This document shows, in pieces, positions 51,729 through 58,745 of a stretch of 64,000 nt of DNA; the first letter of the stretch is position 1, and every line of letters starts with the position of its first letter. The position numbers and the translations under genes were made by a program. The stretch spans positions 1-64,000 of the forward strand of contig CAJTPF010000012.1 in NCBI GenBank assembly GCA_910578175.1, given 5' to 3'. The stretch comes from an uncultured Lachnospiraceae bacterium (lineage in GTDB: Bacteria > Bacillota > Clostridia > Lachnospirales > Lachnospiraceae). The notes beneath the pieces were generated by a model. That model saw nothing but the letters and a program-made list of their open reading frames with translations. It ran no database searches and was not told the DNA's origin.

Positions 51729-52628
51729 ATGAATAAATTAATAAAAATACAAACGATACTGTGGATAGTACTGACGGCAGGTATGATGATCCTGAAGACG
51801 GCTGCTGTTTCTGCCGAAGAAACGGCAAGGCTGACCGTGGAACAGGTAAAAGAGGAAATTGAGAAATATATAAATAATGAACAGAAAGCTAATAAAACCA
51901 TGTTTACACCCTGGGAATATGATATGGAGGAGTTATGCGAACTGAATGAATTATTTTTTATGATAAATGATTATATAGGGGGACAGGGAGTAAAAACCAT
52001 CGTGGAAGAAGATCCGGTTAATGAAGACTATAATGCAGTGAAGTGGTATTTACCGTTTATAAATATGTCAGGAAAAACAGGATATCTGATTTTTGAAGAA
52101 AACAACGGAAAAATAGAATGGTCAAACAGTAGTATCGGAACATCACAATATTATGATATGAAGGTTCGGGAAGGAAAATATGAAGGAATTATTTTGGAGG
52201 AAGTGGAAGAAGAATTTTATTGTAATAGCGCCGCATATGGTTTTAAATTTACTTATATTAAAATGAAAGACGGAAGAGAATATGTGATTCCGTTTATCAG
52301 CGAAAATGTCAGTGAATGGAATTCATTGGTTTGTAAGAAAATATATACAGCTCAGGAGTTTTTTACGATCATGTACCGATATTATGATGAACCTACATTG
52401 GAGGAGCTGACAGAGCGGTCGGAAACTATGGATAATACGACTACCGGTATCACCTATTTTAGGGAGACGCCTTTGGATAGGAATACGGTTCTTCCGGGAA
52501 GGATGCCGAATGATTTAAAGGTAACAAAAAAATATATATTTAAGGTTGCCGGCGGCGGAGCAGCAGGGATTTGTATCATATGTCTGGTCATACGAAAAAA
52601 GAGAAAATCTTATGGATTTACATTATAG
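51729..52628 (+). CDS. Secreted, membrane-anchored protein of unknown function
   Basis: This 299-residue protein has a signal peptide (residues 1-29, cleavage near A-V-S-A) and a C-terminal membrane segment near 273-289, followed by R-K-K-R-K, which suggests a type I membrane protein with most of it outside. The outer domain is rich in Glu and Tyr with no family I recognise. AGAGGGA precedes the start. It follows the papain-like gene and may be co-transcribed. Its last 19 bases overlap the end of the oppositely oriented kinase gene, so it may be its substrate or partner, but that is speculation. Confidence 0.7.
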   Translation: MNKLIKIQTILWIVLTAGMMILKTAAVSAEETARLTVEQVKEEIEKYINNEQKANKTMFTPWEYDMEELCELNELFFMINDYIGGQGVKTIVEEDPVNEDYNAVKWYLPFINMSGKTGYLIFEENNGKIEWSNSSIGTSQYYDMKVREGKYEGIILEEVEEEFYCNSAAYGFKFTYIKMKDGREYVIPFISENVSEWNSLVCKKIYTAQEFFTIMYRYYDEPTLEELTERSETMDNTTTGITYFRETPLDRNTVLPGRMPNDLKVTKKYIFKVAGGGAAGICIICLVIRKKRKSYGFTL

Positions 52629-53956
52629 GATTCAGGCTGTTTCAGGCAAAGCGTGATTGTAAAGATATTATCAGCAGTGTTAATATCCATGGTTCCGTTA
52701 TATTTTTCCGTGATCTCGCTTATAATCATCAATCCCAGACCATGATTTTTTTTATCGGATTTTGAGGTAAGATATTTTGTATCCCCGGGTGAAGATTTTG
52801 TCCGGGGATATAAATCTTTATATGGGTTGGAACAGACAATGGTAGTACGGCCATTGTAACACCCCATGGCAAAACGGATGATTCGACTGGATACAGGCTC
52901 TGCTTTCATACAGGATTCAATTGCATTGTCCAGCAGATTTCCCAGTAAGATACTTAAATCGATGGGAGCCACAGGTATGTCCTCATATTCCAGATGATAT
53001 TTAAACTGAATCTGATTCTGGCGGCAGACATTCCTTTTATATGTCAGAAGTGCCGATACTACAGGATTTTTGGCATCGATAAAAGAATCCGTCCTGCTCA
53101 GGGATTCTTCCAGTCCGGCAATATAAGAGGAGAGACGGGGATACTCTTTCTGATCCAGCAGTTCTTTTATGGTAATCAGGTGATTTTTATAATCATGTCT
53201 GATTTTTTTGATTTCTTTTAAATTTCTTCCGGAATCTTCATATAATCTTGCCTGGTATTTGTGATATTCTAACTGCCGGTTCATATTCAGGGTTTGATGA
53301 TAAACGGCAATGCTTTTTTCGTATATCATACAGATACAGAAAAAGATCAGGGCGGAAAATGCATAAATAAACTGCAGTTTATTAAACAGTTCTTTGTCAG
53401 TTGAGATTTTACTGATATAAGAAAAATAATAATGCATTATAAATTGAAAGAACAGGATTAAAAAGATAATGGAAAAAAAGCAATTAACAGCAGAATACTT
53501 TTTATATCGGCTGTATTCCTCCATGATCAGGATCATTGAGTAGGAAAGGATCAGTACCGTAAAAAAATTAATGTAGGTATTGCTTTTATATATTTCCAGA
53601 TTATTCGGAAGACCGGTTAAACCGTTGACCGCACTAAGGAATGCTATCTCTGCGGCAGGGATTAAAATCGTAGTTAATATGTATAAGATAGCTTTTTTAA
53701 AGATGGATCCTTTAAATAAAAGAGATATAAAGATAATATCCAATATTACTTCAAATGTGGAGGATAAAACGGAACTGTCCAGATCAATACGGCGGTTGCT
53801 GGCTATTCTGACTCCGACGCAGAGCAGGCAGTAAAAAGAGATGGCCAGAACCGGATGAAAGCCTTTTAATCTGCATTCCAGAAAGAAATGAAACCATTTA
53901 TATAATAGTATGGAAAATAATATGATCGACAGAAAAATGATTAAAAAACGTTCCAT
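52610..53956 (-). CDS. AgrC-like sensor histidine kinase
   Basis: This 448-residue protein has about six or seven membrane segments in residues 1-225, then the dimerization region with R-H-D-Y-K-N-H-L (the phosphorylated His) near residue 257 and the N-box L-G-N-L-L-D-N-A-I-E near 340-349. This layout is that of HPK10-type quorum sensing kinases that detect peptides. I chose the ATG at 53956 because AAAGGA (53969-53964) precedes it; the upstream ATG at 53992 has no site and lies next to a TATAAT. The regulator is encoded divergently at 54090. No AgrB or AgrD-type peptide gene is seen here. Confidence 0.85.
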   Translation of the reverse strand: MERFLIIFLSIILFSILLYKWFHFFLECRLKGFHPVLAISFYCLLCVGVRIASNRRIDLDSSVLSSTFEVILDIIFISLLFKGSIFKKAILYILTTILIPAAEIAFLSAVNGLTGLPNNLEIYKSNTYINFFTVLILSYSMILIMEEYSRYKKYSAVNCFFSIIFLILFFQFIMHYYFSYISKISTDKELFNKLQFIYAFSALIFFCICMIYEKSIAVYHQTLNMNRQLEYHKYQARLYEDSGRNLKEIKKIRHDYKNHLITIKELLDQKEYPRLSSYIAGLEESLSRTDSFIDAKNPVVSALLTYKRNVCRQNQIQFKYHLEYEDIPVAPIDLSILLGNLLDNAIESCMKAEPVSSRIIRFAMGCYNGRTTIVCSNPYKDLYPRTKSSPGDTKYLTSKSDKKNHGLGLMIISEITEKYNGTMDINTADNIFTITLCLKQPESYNVNP

Positions 53957-54089
53957 TTCTTTTTCCTTTGTTAAGTGATAGAATTTTTTCATATTATAAC
54001 ATAGATAAAAAATAAATAAAATAAGGAATTGTTTAACCGGAACACAAATGATAAAATATATATTATTGAATTACGGGAGCGATGGTTTT

Positions 54090-54848
54090 ATGGCATATCG
54101 GATTGCTTTGTGCGAAGATGAAGAGTTTTACCGGAACGAACTGGTACAAATGTTAAACAGGTATTCAGAAGAAAATCAGGATTGTTTTGAAATATATTCT
54201 TTTAAAAGCGGAGAGGAACTGTTGGAGCAGTATTCGGAGGTTTATTTTAATATTTTGTTTCTGGATGTGGAGATGGAGGGATTATCTGGAATCGGAGCGG
54301 CGGAAAAAATCCGGACACAGGATGAAAATGTGGTGATGATTTTTGTGACGGCATATGAAGACTTTGCTTTAGAGGCGTTTCGTGTATCGGCCTATCAGTA
54401 TTTGCTGAAGCCGGTAAAATATGAAAATCTGAATATGATTTTAAACAGGGTGCTCAATCAAATCCGGATCAATACCATTCATAAAGGATTAACGGAACAA
54501 TTCATCTCGGTAGAATCAACGGACGGTATCATACAGCTTCATACAGATGATATAATATATATCGAAAAGATAAAGAACCGGGTTGATTATCATACGACGC
54601 ACCGTATATATCAAAGCTATGATACGGTCAAATCCCTGATAAAACGGCTGAATCCCGTGGATTTTGTGCAGATTAACCAGGGGGAGATCGTAAATTGGAA
54701 AAAAGTGAAGGATATTTCGGATAACACTATTCTGGTGGGAGATGTGGAGCTGCAGATAAGCCGTAAAAATAAGAAGAAATTAAAAGAACGATATGACAGG
54801 GATGTTATGAAAACAATGGCAAAAAAACTGATGGATAAGGTTGAGTAA
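54090..54848 (+). CDS. LytTR-family response regulator (AgrA-like)
   Basis: A receiver domain (residues 1-125) has the acidic pocket D10-E11, the phosphorylated Asp59 in F-L-D-V-E-M-E-G, Thr87 and Lys107 in Y-L-L-K-P-V-K-Y. A LytTR DNA-binding domain follows from about residue 150 (D-I-I-Y-I-E near 167 and F-V-Q-I-N near 201). I use the ATG at 54090 with GGGAG before it. The partner kinase is divergent at 53956. Direct repeats at 50975-51008 are a candidate binding site. Confidence 0.88.
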   Translation: MAYRIALCEDEEFYRNELVQMLNRYSEENQDCFEIYSFKSGEELLEQYSEVYFNILFLDVEMEGLSGIGAAEKIRTQDENVVMIFVTAYEDFALEAFRVSAYQYLLKPVKYENLNMILNRVLNQIRINTIHKGLTEQFISVESTDGIIQLHTDDIIYIEKIKNRVDYHTTHRIYQSYDTVKSLIKRLNPVDFVQINQGEIVNWKKVKDISDNTILVGDVELQISRKNKKKLKERYDRDVMKTMAKKLMDKVE

Positions 54849-54953
54849 ACGATTTGGAAGAATTGCGGCGGGCATATTGTAAGTTTTGCTGTTTTGGCTT
54901 CAATGCCTGCTATTCTCTGCCGGAAACGCAGAATTTTGTCTGACAAAAAAATG
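54849..54953. other. Gap between the two-component regulator and the rpmG promoter
   Basis: About 100 bases, weakly structured. A 5-base-pair hairpin with A-T-rich tail (around 54919-54940) might be a poor terminator. I see no gene with a ribosome binding site. Confidence 0.4.
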
Positions 54954-54982
54954 TTGACTTACCATGATTTGTATGCTATATT
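54954..54982 (+). promoter_or_regulatory. Sigma-A promoter of rpmG-secE-nusG
   Basis: TTGACT (54954-54959), a 17-base spacer and TATATT (54977-54982), a strong vegetative promoter. The leader to the rpmG GTG is about 90 bases. The two ribosomal protein genes after nusG are probably read from here too, as no other promoter is seen before rplK. Confidence 0.85.
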
Positions 54983-55078
54983 AATGGAGCAAAGGAAGAA
55001 GTCTTTTTTTTTTGCTTTAAATTCCGGAAACGGATTTGAAGCGGCACAAGCTAGAAATTGAAGTGGAGGTGGACTGTT

Positions 55079-55228
55079 GTGCGCGTAAAGATAACATTGG
55101 CATGTACGGAGTGTAAGCAGCGTAATTATAATATGACGAAGGACAAAAAAACACATCCGGACAGAATGGAAACAAAGAAGTATTGTAAGTTTTGCAGGTC
55201 TCACACATTACACAAGGAAACAAAGTAG
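55079..55228 (+). CDS. rpmG: 50S ribosomal protein L33
   Basis: A 49-residue zinc-ribbon type L33. The start is GTG, 8 bases after GGAGGTG (55064-55070). Residues include M-R-V-K-I-T-L-A-C-T-E-C and a second C-K-F-C pair near residues 36-39, so it has all four zinc-binding cysteines and is the zinc-dependent form. The frame ends with TAG at 55226-55228 and it overlaps no other gene. Position before secE and nusG is the standard order. It is too short to be found by simple length filters. Confidence 0.93.
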   Translation: MRVKITLACTECKQRNYNMTKDKKTHPDRMETKKYCKFCRSHTLHKETK

Positions 55229-55255
55229 TCAGGTTTGATTAGGAAAGAGGTAACT

Positions 55256-55465
55256 ATGGGAGAAGCTAATTCAAAAGTAGCAGACAAAGCTCCGAAGACG
55301 AGCTGGTTCAAAGGCCTTAAATCTGAATTCAAAAAGATCATCTGGCCTGACAACGGTTCAATTGCCAGACAAACAACGGCTGTAGTTGTTATTTCTGTAT
55401 TTTTAGGTGCGATAATCAAGGTTCTGGATATGCTTATTCAATTGGGTCTTGATTGGATAGTCTAG
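55256..55465 (+). CDS. secE: Preprotein translocase subunit SecE
   Basis: SecE is the essential small subunit of the SecYEG membrane channel. The 69-residue protein has an N-terminal helix with F-K-G-L-K-S-E-F-K-K-I-I-W-P near residues 18-31 (the conserved E-x-x-K-I-x-W-P pattern) and a single C-terminal membrane segment near 42-65. I start at ATG 55256 with AAAGAGG before it. It is 19 bases upstream of nusG, as usual. Confidence 0.92.
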   Translation: MGEANSKVADKAPKTSWFKGLKSEFKKIIWPDNGSIARQTTAVVVISVFLGAIIKVLDMLIQLGLDWIV

Positions 55466-55484
55466 AAGGAGAAAAGGTGATTGT

Positions 55485-56000
55485 ATGTCAGAAGCAAATT
55501 GGTATGTAGTTCATACTTATTCCGGCTATGAGAATAAGGTTAAGGCTAATATTGAAAAGACAATTGAAAACAGAAAGCTTCAGGACCAGATTTTAGAGGT
55601 TGCAGTTCCGATGCAGGATGTAGTCGAGGTTAAGAACGGTACAAAAAAACAGGTTTCCAAGAAACTGTTTCCGGGATATGTTCTTATCAACATGATCATG
55701 AATGATGATACTTGGTATGTTGTTCGGAATACAAGAGGTGTCACGGGATTTGTGGGTCCGGGATCGAAACCGGTTCCGCTTACGGAAGCTGAGATGAAAC
55801 CACTTGGAATCAAGGTTGACGAAGTAGTAGTTGATTTTGACTTGGGCGATACGGTTACTGTAACAAGCGGCGTTTGGGAAAATACTATAGGCATTATCAG
55901 GCGTATAGATCATCACAAACAAATCGTTACAATCAATGTTGACATGTTTGGTCGTGAAACACCGGTAGAGATAAGTTTCACAGATGTAAAAAAGATGTAG
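55485..56000 (+). CDS. nusG: Transcription termination/antitermination protein NusG
   Basis: NusG binds RNA polymerase and affects pausing and termination. The 171-residue protein has the NGN domain (A-N-W-Y-V-V-H-T-Y-S-G-Y-E near residues 4-16) and a C-terminal KOW domain (G-D-T-V-T-V-T-S-G-V near 122-131, R-R-I-D near 145). AAAAGGTG precedes the ATG. No insertion is seen. Next comes the L11 gene. Confidence 0.95.
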   Translation: MSEANWYVVHTYSGYENKVKANIEKTIENRKLQDQILEVAVPMQDVVEVKNGTKKQVSKKLFPGYVLINMIMNDDTWYVVRNTRGVTGFVGPGSKPVPLTEAEMKPLGIKVDEVVVDFDLGDTVTVTSGVWENTIGIIRRIDHHKQIVTINVDMFGRETPVEISFTDVKKM

Positions 56001-56030
56001 AAGATGAATATCTGCTTATTGCAGAAGGAC

Positions 56031-56092
56031 GTGGGAGGATAAGCCTTTCGAAATCCAATATGATTTTGGATGATTTCTTCCGATAATACCAC
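56031..56092 (+). promoter_or_regulatory. Candidate ribosomal protein L1 mRNA operator (rplK leader)
   Basis: GTGGGAGG at the left end (56031-56038) and AATACCAC at the right end (56085-56092) copy the two strands of the L1-binding helix in 23S rRNA, which has the same GUGGGAGG and AAUACCAC. An inner hairpin (ATCCAA with TTGGAT near 56053-56071) separates them. L1 repressing its own operon through such a copy is known in other bacteria. It is also followed by the L11 ribosome site AGGAGGTG. Confidence 0.8.
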
Positions 56093-56111
56093 AATATTAG
56101 GAGGTGCCATA

Positions 56112-56537
56112 ATGGCTAAGAAAGTAGAAGGATATATTAAGTTACAGATTGCAGCTGGTAAGGCAACACCAGCACCACCGGTTGGTCCTGCACTTGGACA
56201 GCATGGTGTTAATATCGTACAGTTTACAAAGGAATTTAATGCAAGAACAGCTGACCAGGAAGGAATGATCATTCCGGTTGTCATAACCGTATATTCAGAC
56301 AGAAGTTTCAGCTTCATTACCAAAACCCCGCCGGCAGCAGTATTGTTAAAGAAAGCCTGCAAGATTCAGTCCGGTTCAGGCGTTCCGAACAAGAATAAGG
56401 TTGCTTCCATTTCAAAGGCTGAGATTCAGAAGATTGCTGAACTTAAGATGCCTGATTTAAATGCTGCTTCTGTTGAAGCTGCCATGAGCATGATAGCAGG
56501 TACTGCCAGAAGTATGGGAATCACGGTAGTTGATTAA
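56112..56537 (+). CDS. rplK: 50S ribosomal protein L11
   Basis: L11 is part of the stalk base of the large subunit, where it helps factors and (p)ppGpp synthesis. The 141-residue protein has the start M-A-K-K-V-E-G-Y-I-K-L-Q, the P-A-P-P-V-G-P-A-L-G-Q-H-G-V-N-I pattern near 21-36 with the conserved prolines, and I-A-G-T-A-R-S-M-G-I near the end. I start at ATG 56112, after AGGAGGTG. Its leader carries a copy of the L1-binding site. Confidence 0.96.
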   Translation: MAKKVEGYIKLQIAAGKATPAPPVGPALGQHGVNIVQFTKEFNARTADQEGMIIPVVITVYSDRSFSFITKTPPAAVLLKKACKIQSGSGVPNKNKVASISKAEIQKIAELKMPDLNAASVEAAMSMIAGTARSMGITVVD

Positions 56538-56558
56538 TTCTTTTTGCAAATTATAAAC

Positions 56559-56587
56559 AGTGGGAGGAGTCTTCCGCTAATACCACT
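56559..56587 (+). promoter_or_regulatory. Second candidate L1 mRNA operator (rplA leader)
   Basis: AGTGG (56559-56563) pairs with CCACT (56583-56587), and GTGGGAGG with AATACCAC frame a short inner helix. It repeats the site before rplK in shortened form without the inner hairpin. It sits 15 bases before the rplA ATG and would allow L1 to block its own translation. Confidence 0.7.
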
Positions 56588-56601
56588 AGGAGGTTTTTAG
56601 A

Positions 56602-57297
56602 ATGAAACGAGGAAAGAAATATGTAGAAGCAGCAAAGGCGATTGACCGTGCTACTTTATATGATACAGCAGATGCAGTGGCTTTGGTTAAAAAGTCAGCA
56701 GTTGCTAAATTTGATGAGACGATAGAAGCTCATATCAGAACAGGATGTGACGGACGTCATGCAGACCAGCAGATTCGTGGTGCCGTAGTACTGCCTCACG
56801 GAACCGGTAAAAAAGTAAGGGTTCTTGTATTTGCAAAAGGACCAAAGGCTGATGAAGCAACGGCAGCAGGTGCGGAATTTGTCGGCGGTGAGGAATTGAT
56901 ACCGAAGATTCAGAATGAAAACTGGTTTGAATTTGATGTTGTTGTAGCTACACCGGATATGATGGGTGTTGTGGGACGTCTGGGACGTGTGCTCGGACCA
57001 AAGGGCTTAATGCCGAATCCTAAGGCCGGAACGGTTACAATGGATGTTGCAAAGGCTGTTGCTGATATTAAAGCAGGTAAGATTGAATACAGACTTGACA
57101 AAACAAACATTATCCATGTGCCAATTGGAAAAGCTTCATTTACTGAAGAGCAGTTAGCGGACAACTTCCAGACACTTATGAATGCAATCAATAAGGCAAA
57201 ACCTAACACATTAAAGGGCCAGTATTTAAGAAGCGTAACGCTTACTTCTACCATGGGTCCTGGTGTGAAGTTAAATGTTGCCAAACTGGCAAATTAA
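56602..57297 (+). CDS. rplA: 50S ribosomal protein L1
   Basis: L1 is the large-subunit protein of the mobile L1 stalk. The 231-residue protein has the family pattern, including V-L-P-H-G-T-G-K near residues 63-70, L-G-P-K-G-L-M-P-N-P-K near 131-141 and S-T-M-G-P-G near 216-221. A purine-rich AGGAGG precedes the ATG. L1-binding sites like its own rRNA target lie before this gene and before rplK. A 263-base region with the L10 leader follows. Confidence 0.96.
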   Translation: MKRGKKYVEAAKAIDRATLYDTADAVALVKKSAVAKFDETIEAHIRTGCDGRHADQQIRGAVVLPHGTGKKVRVLVFAKGPKADEATAAGAEFVGGEELIPKIQNENWFEFDVVVATPDMMGVVGRLGRVLGPKGLMPNPKAGTVTMDVAKAVADIKAGKIEYRLDKTNIIHVPIGKASFTEEQLADNFQTLMNAINKAKPNTLKGQYLRSVTLTSTMGPGVKLNVAKLAN

Positions 57298-57338
57298 TCG
57301 CCGGTCATCCGGAATATTTTAAATTTGCTAAAAAGTGA

Positions 57339-57368
57339 TTGACAATATATCAATAGATATGCTAGAAT
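57339..57368 (+). promoter_or_regulatory. Sigma-A promoter of rplJ-rplL
   Basis: TTGACA (57339-57344), an 18-base spacer and TAGAAT (57363-57368), with TG in the extended -10 position (57360-57361). It is a good vegetative promoter starting the L10 leader transcript near 57375. Confidence 0.85.
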
Positions 57369-57379
57369 GCATATCGTGT

Positions 57380-57488
57380 AAAAAAGCCGAAGACAGCAGG
57401 TGCATTTGCTTAAATCATTGCCTGCCGAGGATGATTCAAAACATGAATATATGCCTCTTTGTCTGAACGGACGGAGAGGCTTTTTATT
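57380..57488 (+). ncRNA. Ribosomal protein L10 leader with attenuator
   Basis: The leader shows the family pattern of GCCGAAGACAGCAGG near 57386-57400 and GCCTGCCGAGG near 57420-57430, in which L10 (with L12) binds. It ends in an 11-base-pair hairpin (57453-57463 with 57470-57480) and a T run at 57481-57485, a terminator that would stop transcription when L10 is in excess. Position before rplJ is as expected. Confidence 0.85.
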
Positions 57489-57560
57489 TTCAGGATATCG
57501 GAATCCTGCCATATATCTGTGTTTTTCGGCAACACTACTAATATAAGGAGGCAACAATTC

Positions 57561-58055
57561 ATGGCTAAGGTAGAAGTGAAACAACCTATCGTTGATGAAA
57601 TTTCTGAATTGCTTAATGGCGCAAAATCTGCTGTTTTAGTAGACTACCGCGGTCTCACTGTTGAACAGGATACAAATCTTCGTAAGCAGTTAAGAGAAGC
57701 CGGCGTGGTATACAAAGTTTACAAAAACACAATGATCAATTTTGCTGTTAAGGGTACGGAGTTTGAAGAATTAGGAAAGCATTTGGAAGGACCTACAGCG
57801 ATAGCGATATCAAAGGAAGATGCAACGGCTCCGGCAAGAGTATTATATGAATTTGCTAAGGGTGCTGAAGCACTTGAACTGAAAGCCGGTGTGGTGGAAG
57901 GCACTTACTATGATGCTGACGGAATCAAGGTTATCGCTACCATTCCATCAAGAGAAGTGCTTATTTCCAAGCTTCTTGGAAGCATCCAGTCACCGATTGC
58001 AAACTTTGCTCGTGTTATTAAGCAGATCGCTGAAAAAGACGAAACAGTTGCATAA
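57561..58055 (+). CDS. rplJ: 50S ribosomal protein L10
   Basis: L10 binds the L7/L12 dimers at the base of the ribosome stalk. The 164-residue protein starts M-A-K-V-E-V-K-Q-P and shows V-L-V-D-Y-R-G-L-T near 27-35, L-R-E-A-G-V-V-Y-K-V-Y-K-N-T near 46-59 and the C-terminal helix for L12 binding. I start at ATG 57561 after AAGGAGG. It is 93 bases before rplL, with two small hairpins between. Confidence 0.95.
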   Translation: MAKVEVKQPIVDEISELLNGAKSAVLVDYRGLTVEQDTNLRKQLREAGVVYKVYKNTMINFAVKGTEFEELGKHLEGPTAIAISKEDATAPARVLYEFAKGAEALELKAGVVEGTYYDADGIKVIATIPSREVLISKLLGSIQSPIANFARVIKQIAEKDETVA

Positions 58056-58084
58056 TTAAGGAAATCAGTAAAAAATCAGCCCTA

Positions 58085-58120
58085 CCGTCGAAAGACGGAA
58101 CGGAACAGGTACGAATGTAC
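58085..58120 (+). other. Two small hairpins between rplJ and rplL
   Basis: CCGTC-GAAA-GACGG (58085-58098) and GTAC-GAAT-GTAC (58109-58120). The first is a stable 5-base-pair stem with a GNRA-type loop. They could be an RNA processing site or affect the L10:L12 ratio. No T run follows, so they are not terminators. Confidence 0.4.
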
Positions 58121-58148
58121 AAAAATTGAAAAATGGAGGATATTAAAG

Positions 58149-58514
58149 ATGACAACTCAGGAAATGATTGATGTAATCAAAGGTATGACAGTTTTAGAAT
58201 TAAACGATTTAGTTAAAGCTTGTGAGGAAGAATTCGGTGTTTCTGCAGCAGCAGGCGTTGTAGTTGCAGCAGCAGGTGCAGGTGCGGCAGCAGCTGACGA
58301 AAAGTCTGAATTTGATGTTGAGTTAACATCATTCGGCGAGAAGAAGATGGATGTGATCAAGCTTGCAAAGACAGTATTAGGTTTAGGCCTGAAGGAAGCT
58401 AAAGAAGTTGTTGAGTCAGCTCCGAAGGTTATCAAGGAAGCTGCTTCCAAGGAAGAAGCTGAAGAACTTAAGGCTAAGTTCGAAGAAGCTGGAGCTACTA
58501 TCACATTAAAGTAA
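58149..58514 (+). CDS. rplL: 50S ribosomal protein L7/L12
   Basis: The stalk protein recruits translation factors. The 121-residue acidic protein has an N-terminal helix region, an Ala-rich hinge (residues 35-52) and the C-terminal domain with G-L-G-L-K-E-A-K-E-V-V-E near 78-90. A GGAGG site precedes the ATG at 58149. A terminator follows and rpoB has its own promoter. Confidence 0.97.
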   Translation: MTTQEMIDVIKGMTVLELNDLVKACEEEFGVSAAAGVVVAAAGAGAAAADEKSEFDVELTSFGEKKMDVIKLAKTVLGLGLKEAKEVVESAPKVIKEAASKEEAEELKAKFEEAGATITLK

Positions 58515-58534
58515 TCCTTATAGAATTGGTAGTG

Positions 58535-58570
58535 AGGGATTTGCCGGGGCAACCGGCAGATCCCTTTTTT
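58535..58570 (+). terminator. Rho-independent terminator after rplL
   Basis: A 13-base-pair stem (58535-58547 with 58553-58565, one mismatch) with a 5-base loop and then TTTTTT. It likely lowers reading from ribosomal genes into rpoB. Confidence 0.9.
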
Positions 58571-58603
58571 GTGAAAAAATATTACAATAAAACCAAATTT
58601 TTC

Positions 58604-58632
58604 TTGACATAAAATTTGCAAAATGGTACAAT
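58604..58632 (+). promoter_or_regulatory. Sigma-A promoter of rpoB-rpoC
   Basis: TTGACA (58604-58609), a 17-base spacer and TACAAT (58627-58632). It directs the polymerase genes separately from rplJL. The leader is about 105 bases. Confidence 0.85.
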
Positions 58633-58689
58633 GGACAATGCACTATTGTGTGAGATAGGTGAATTGTGCCTAAAAACAGATACCTTCGG

Positions 58690-58713
58690 GAATGGGGAAA
58701 TCCTGCCCCATTC
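58690..58713 (+). other. Hairpin in the rpoB leader
   Basis: GAATGGGG (58690-58697) pairs with CCCCATTC (58706-58713) around an 8-base loop, 32 bases before the rpoB start. No T run follows, so it is not a normal terminator. It may take part in control of rpoB translation; there is no evidence beyond the structure. Confidence 0.45.
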
Positions 58714-58745
58714 TTAATATATTATGATGCAAGGGGTGAATGTCG

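Noticed and set aside
54903..55061. Possible 52-codon open frame before rpmG
   Set aside because: It has no ribosome binding site and runs through the clear -35/-10 promoter of rpmG, so I treat this stretch as regulatory.
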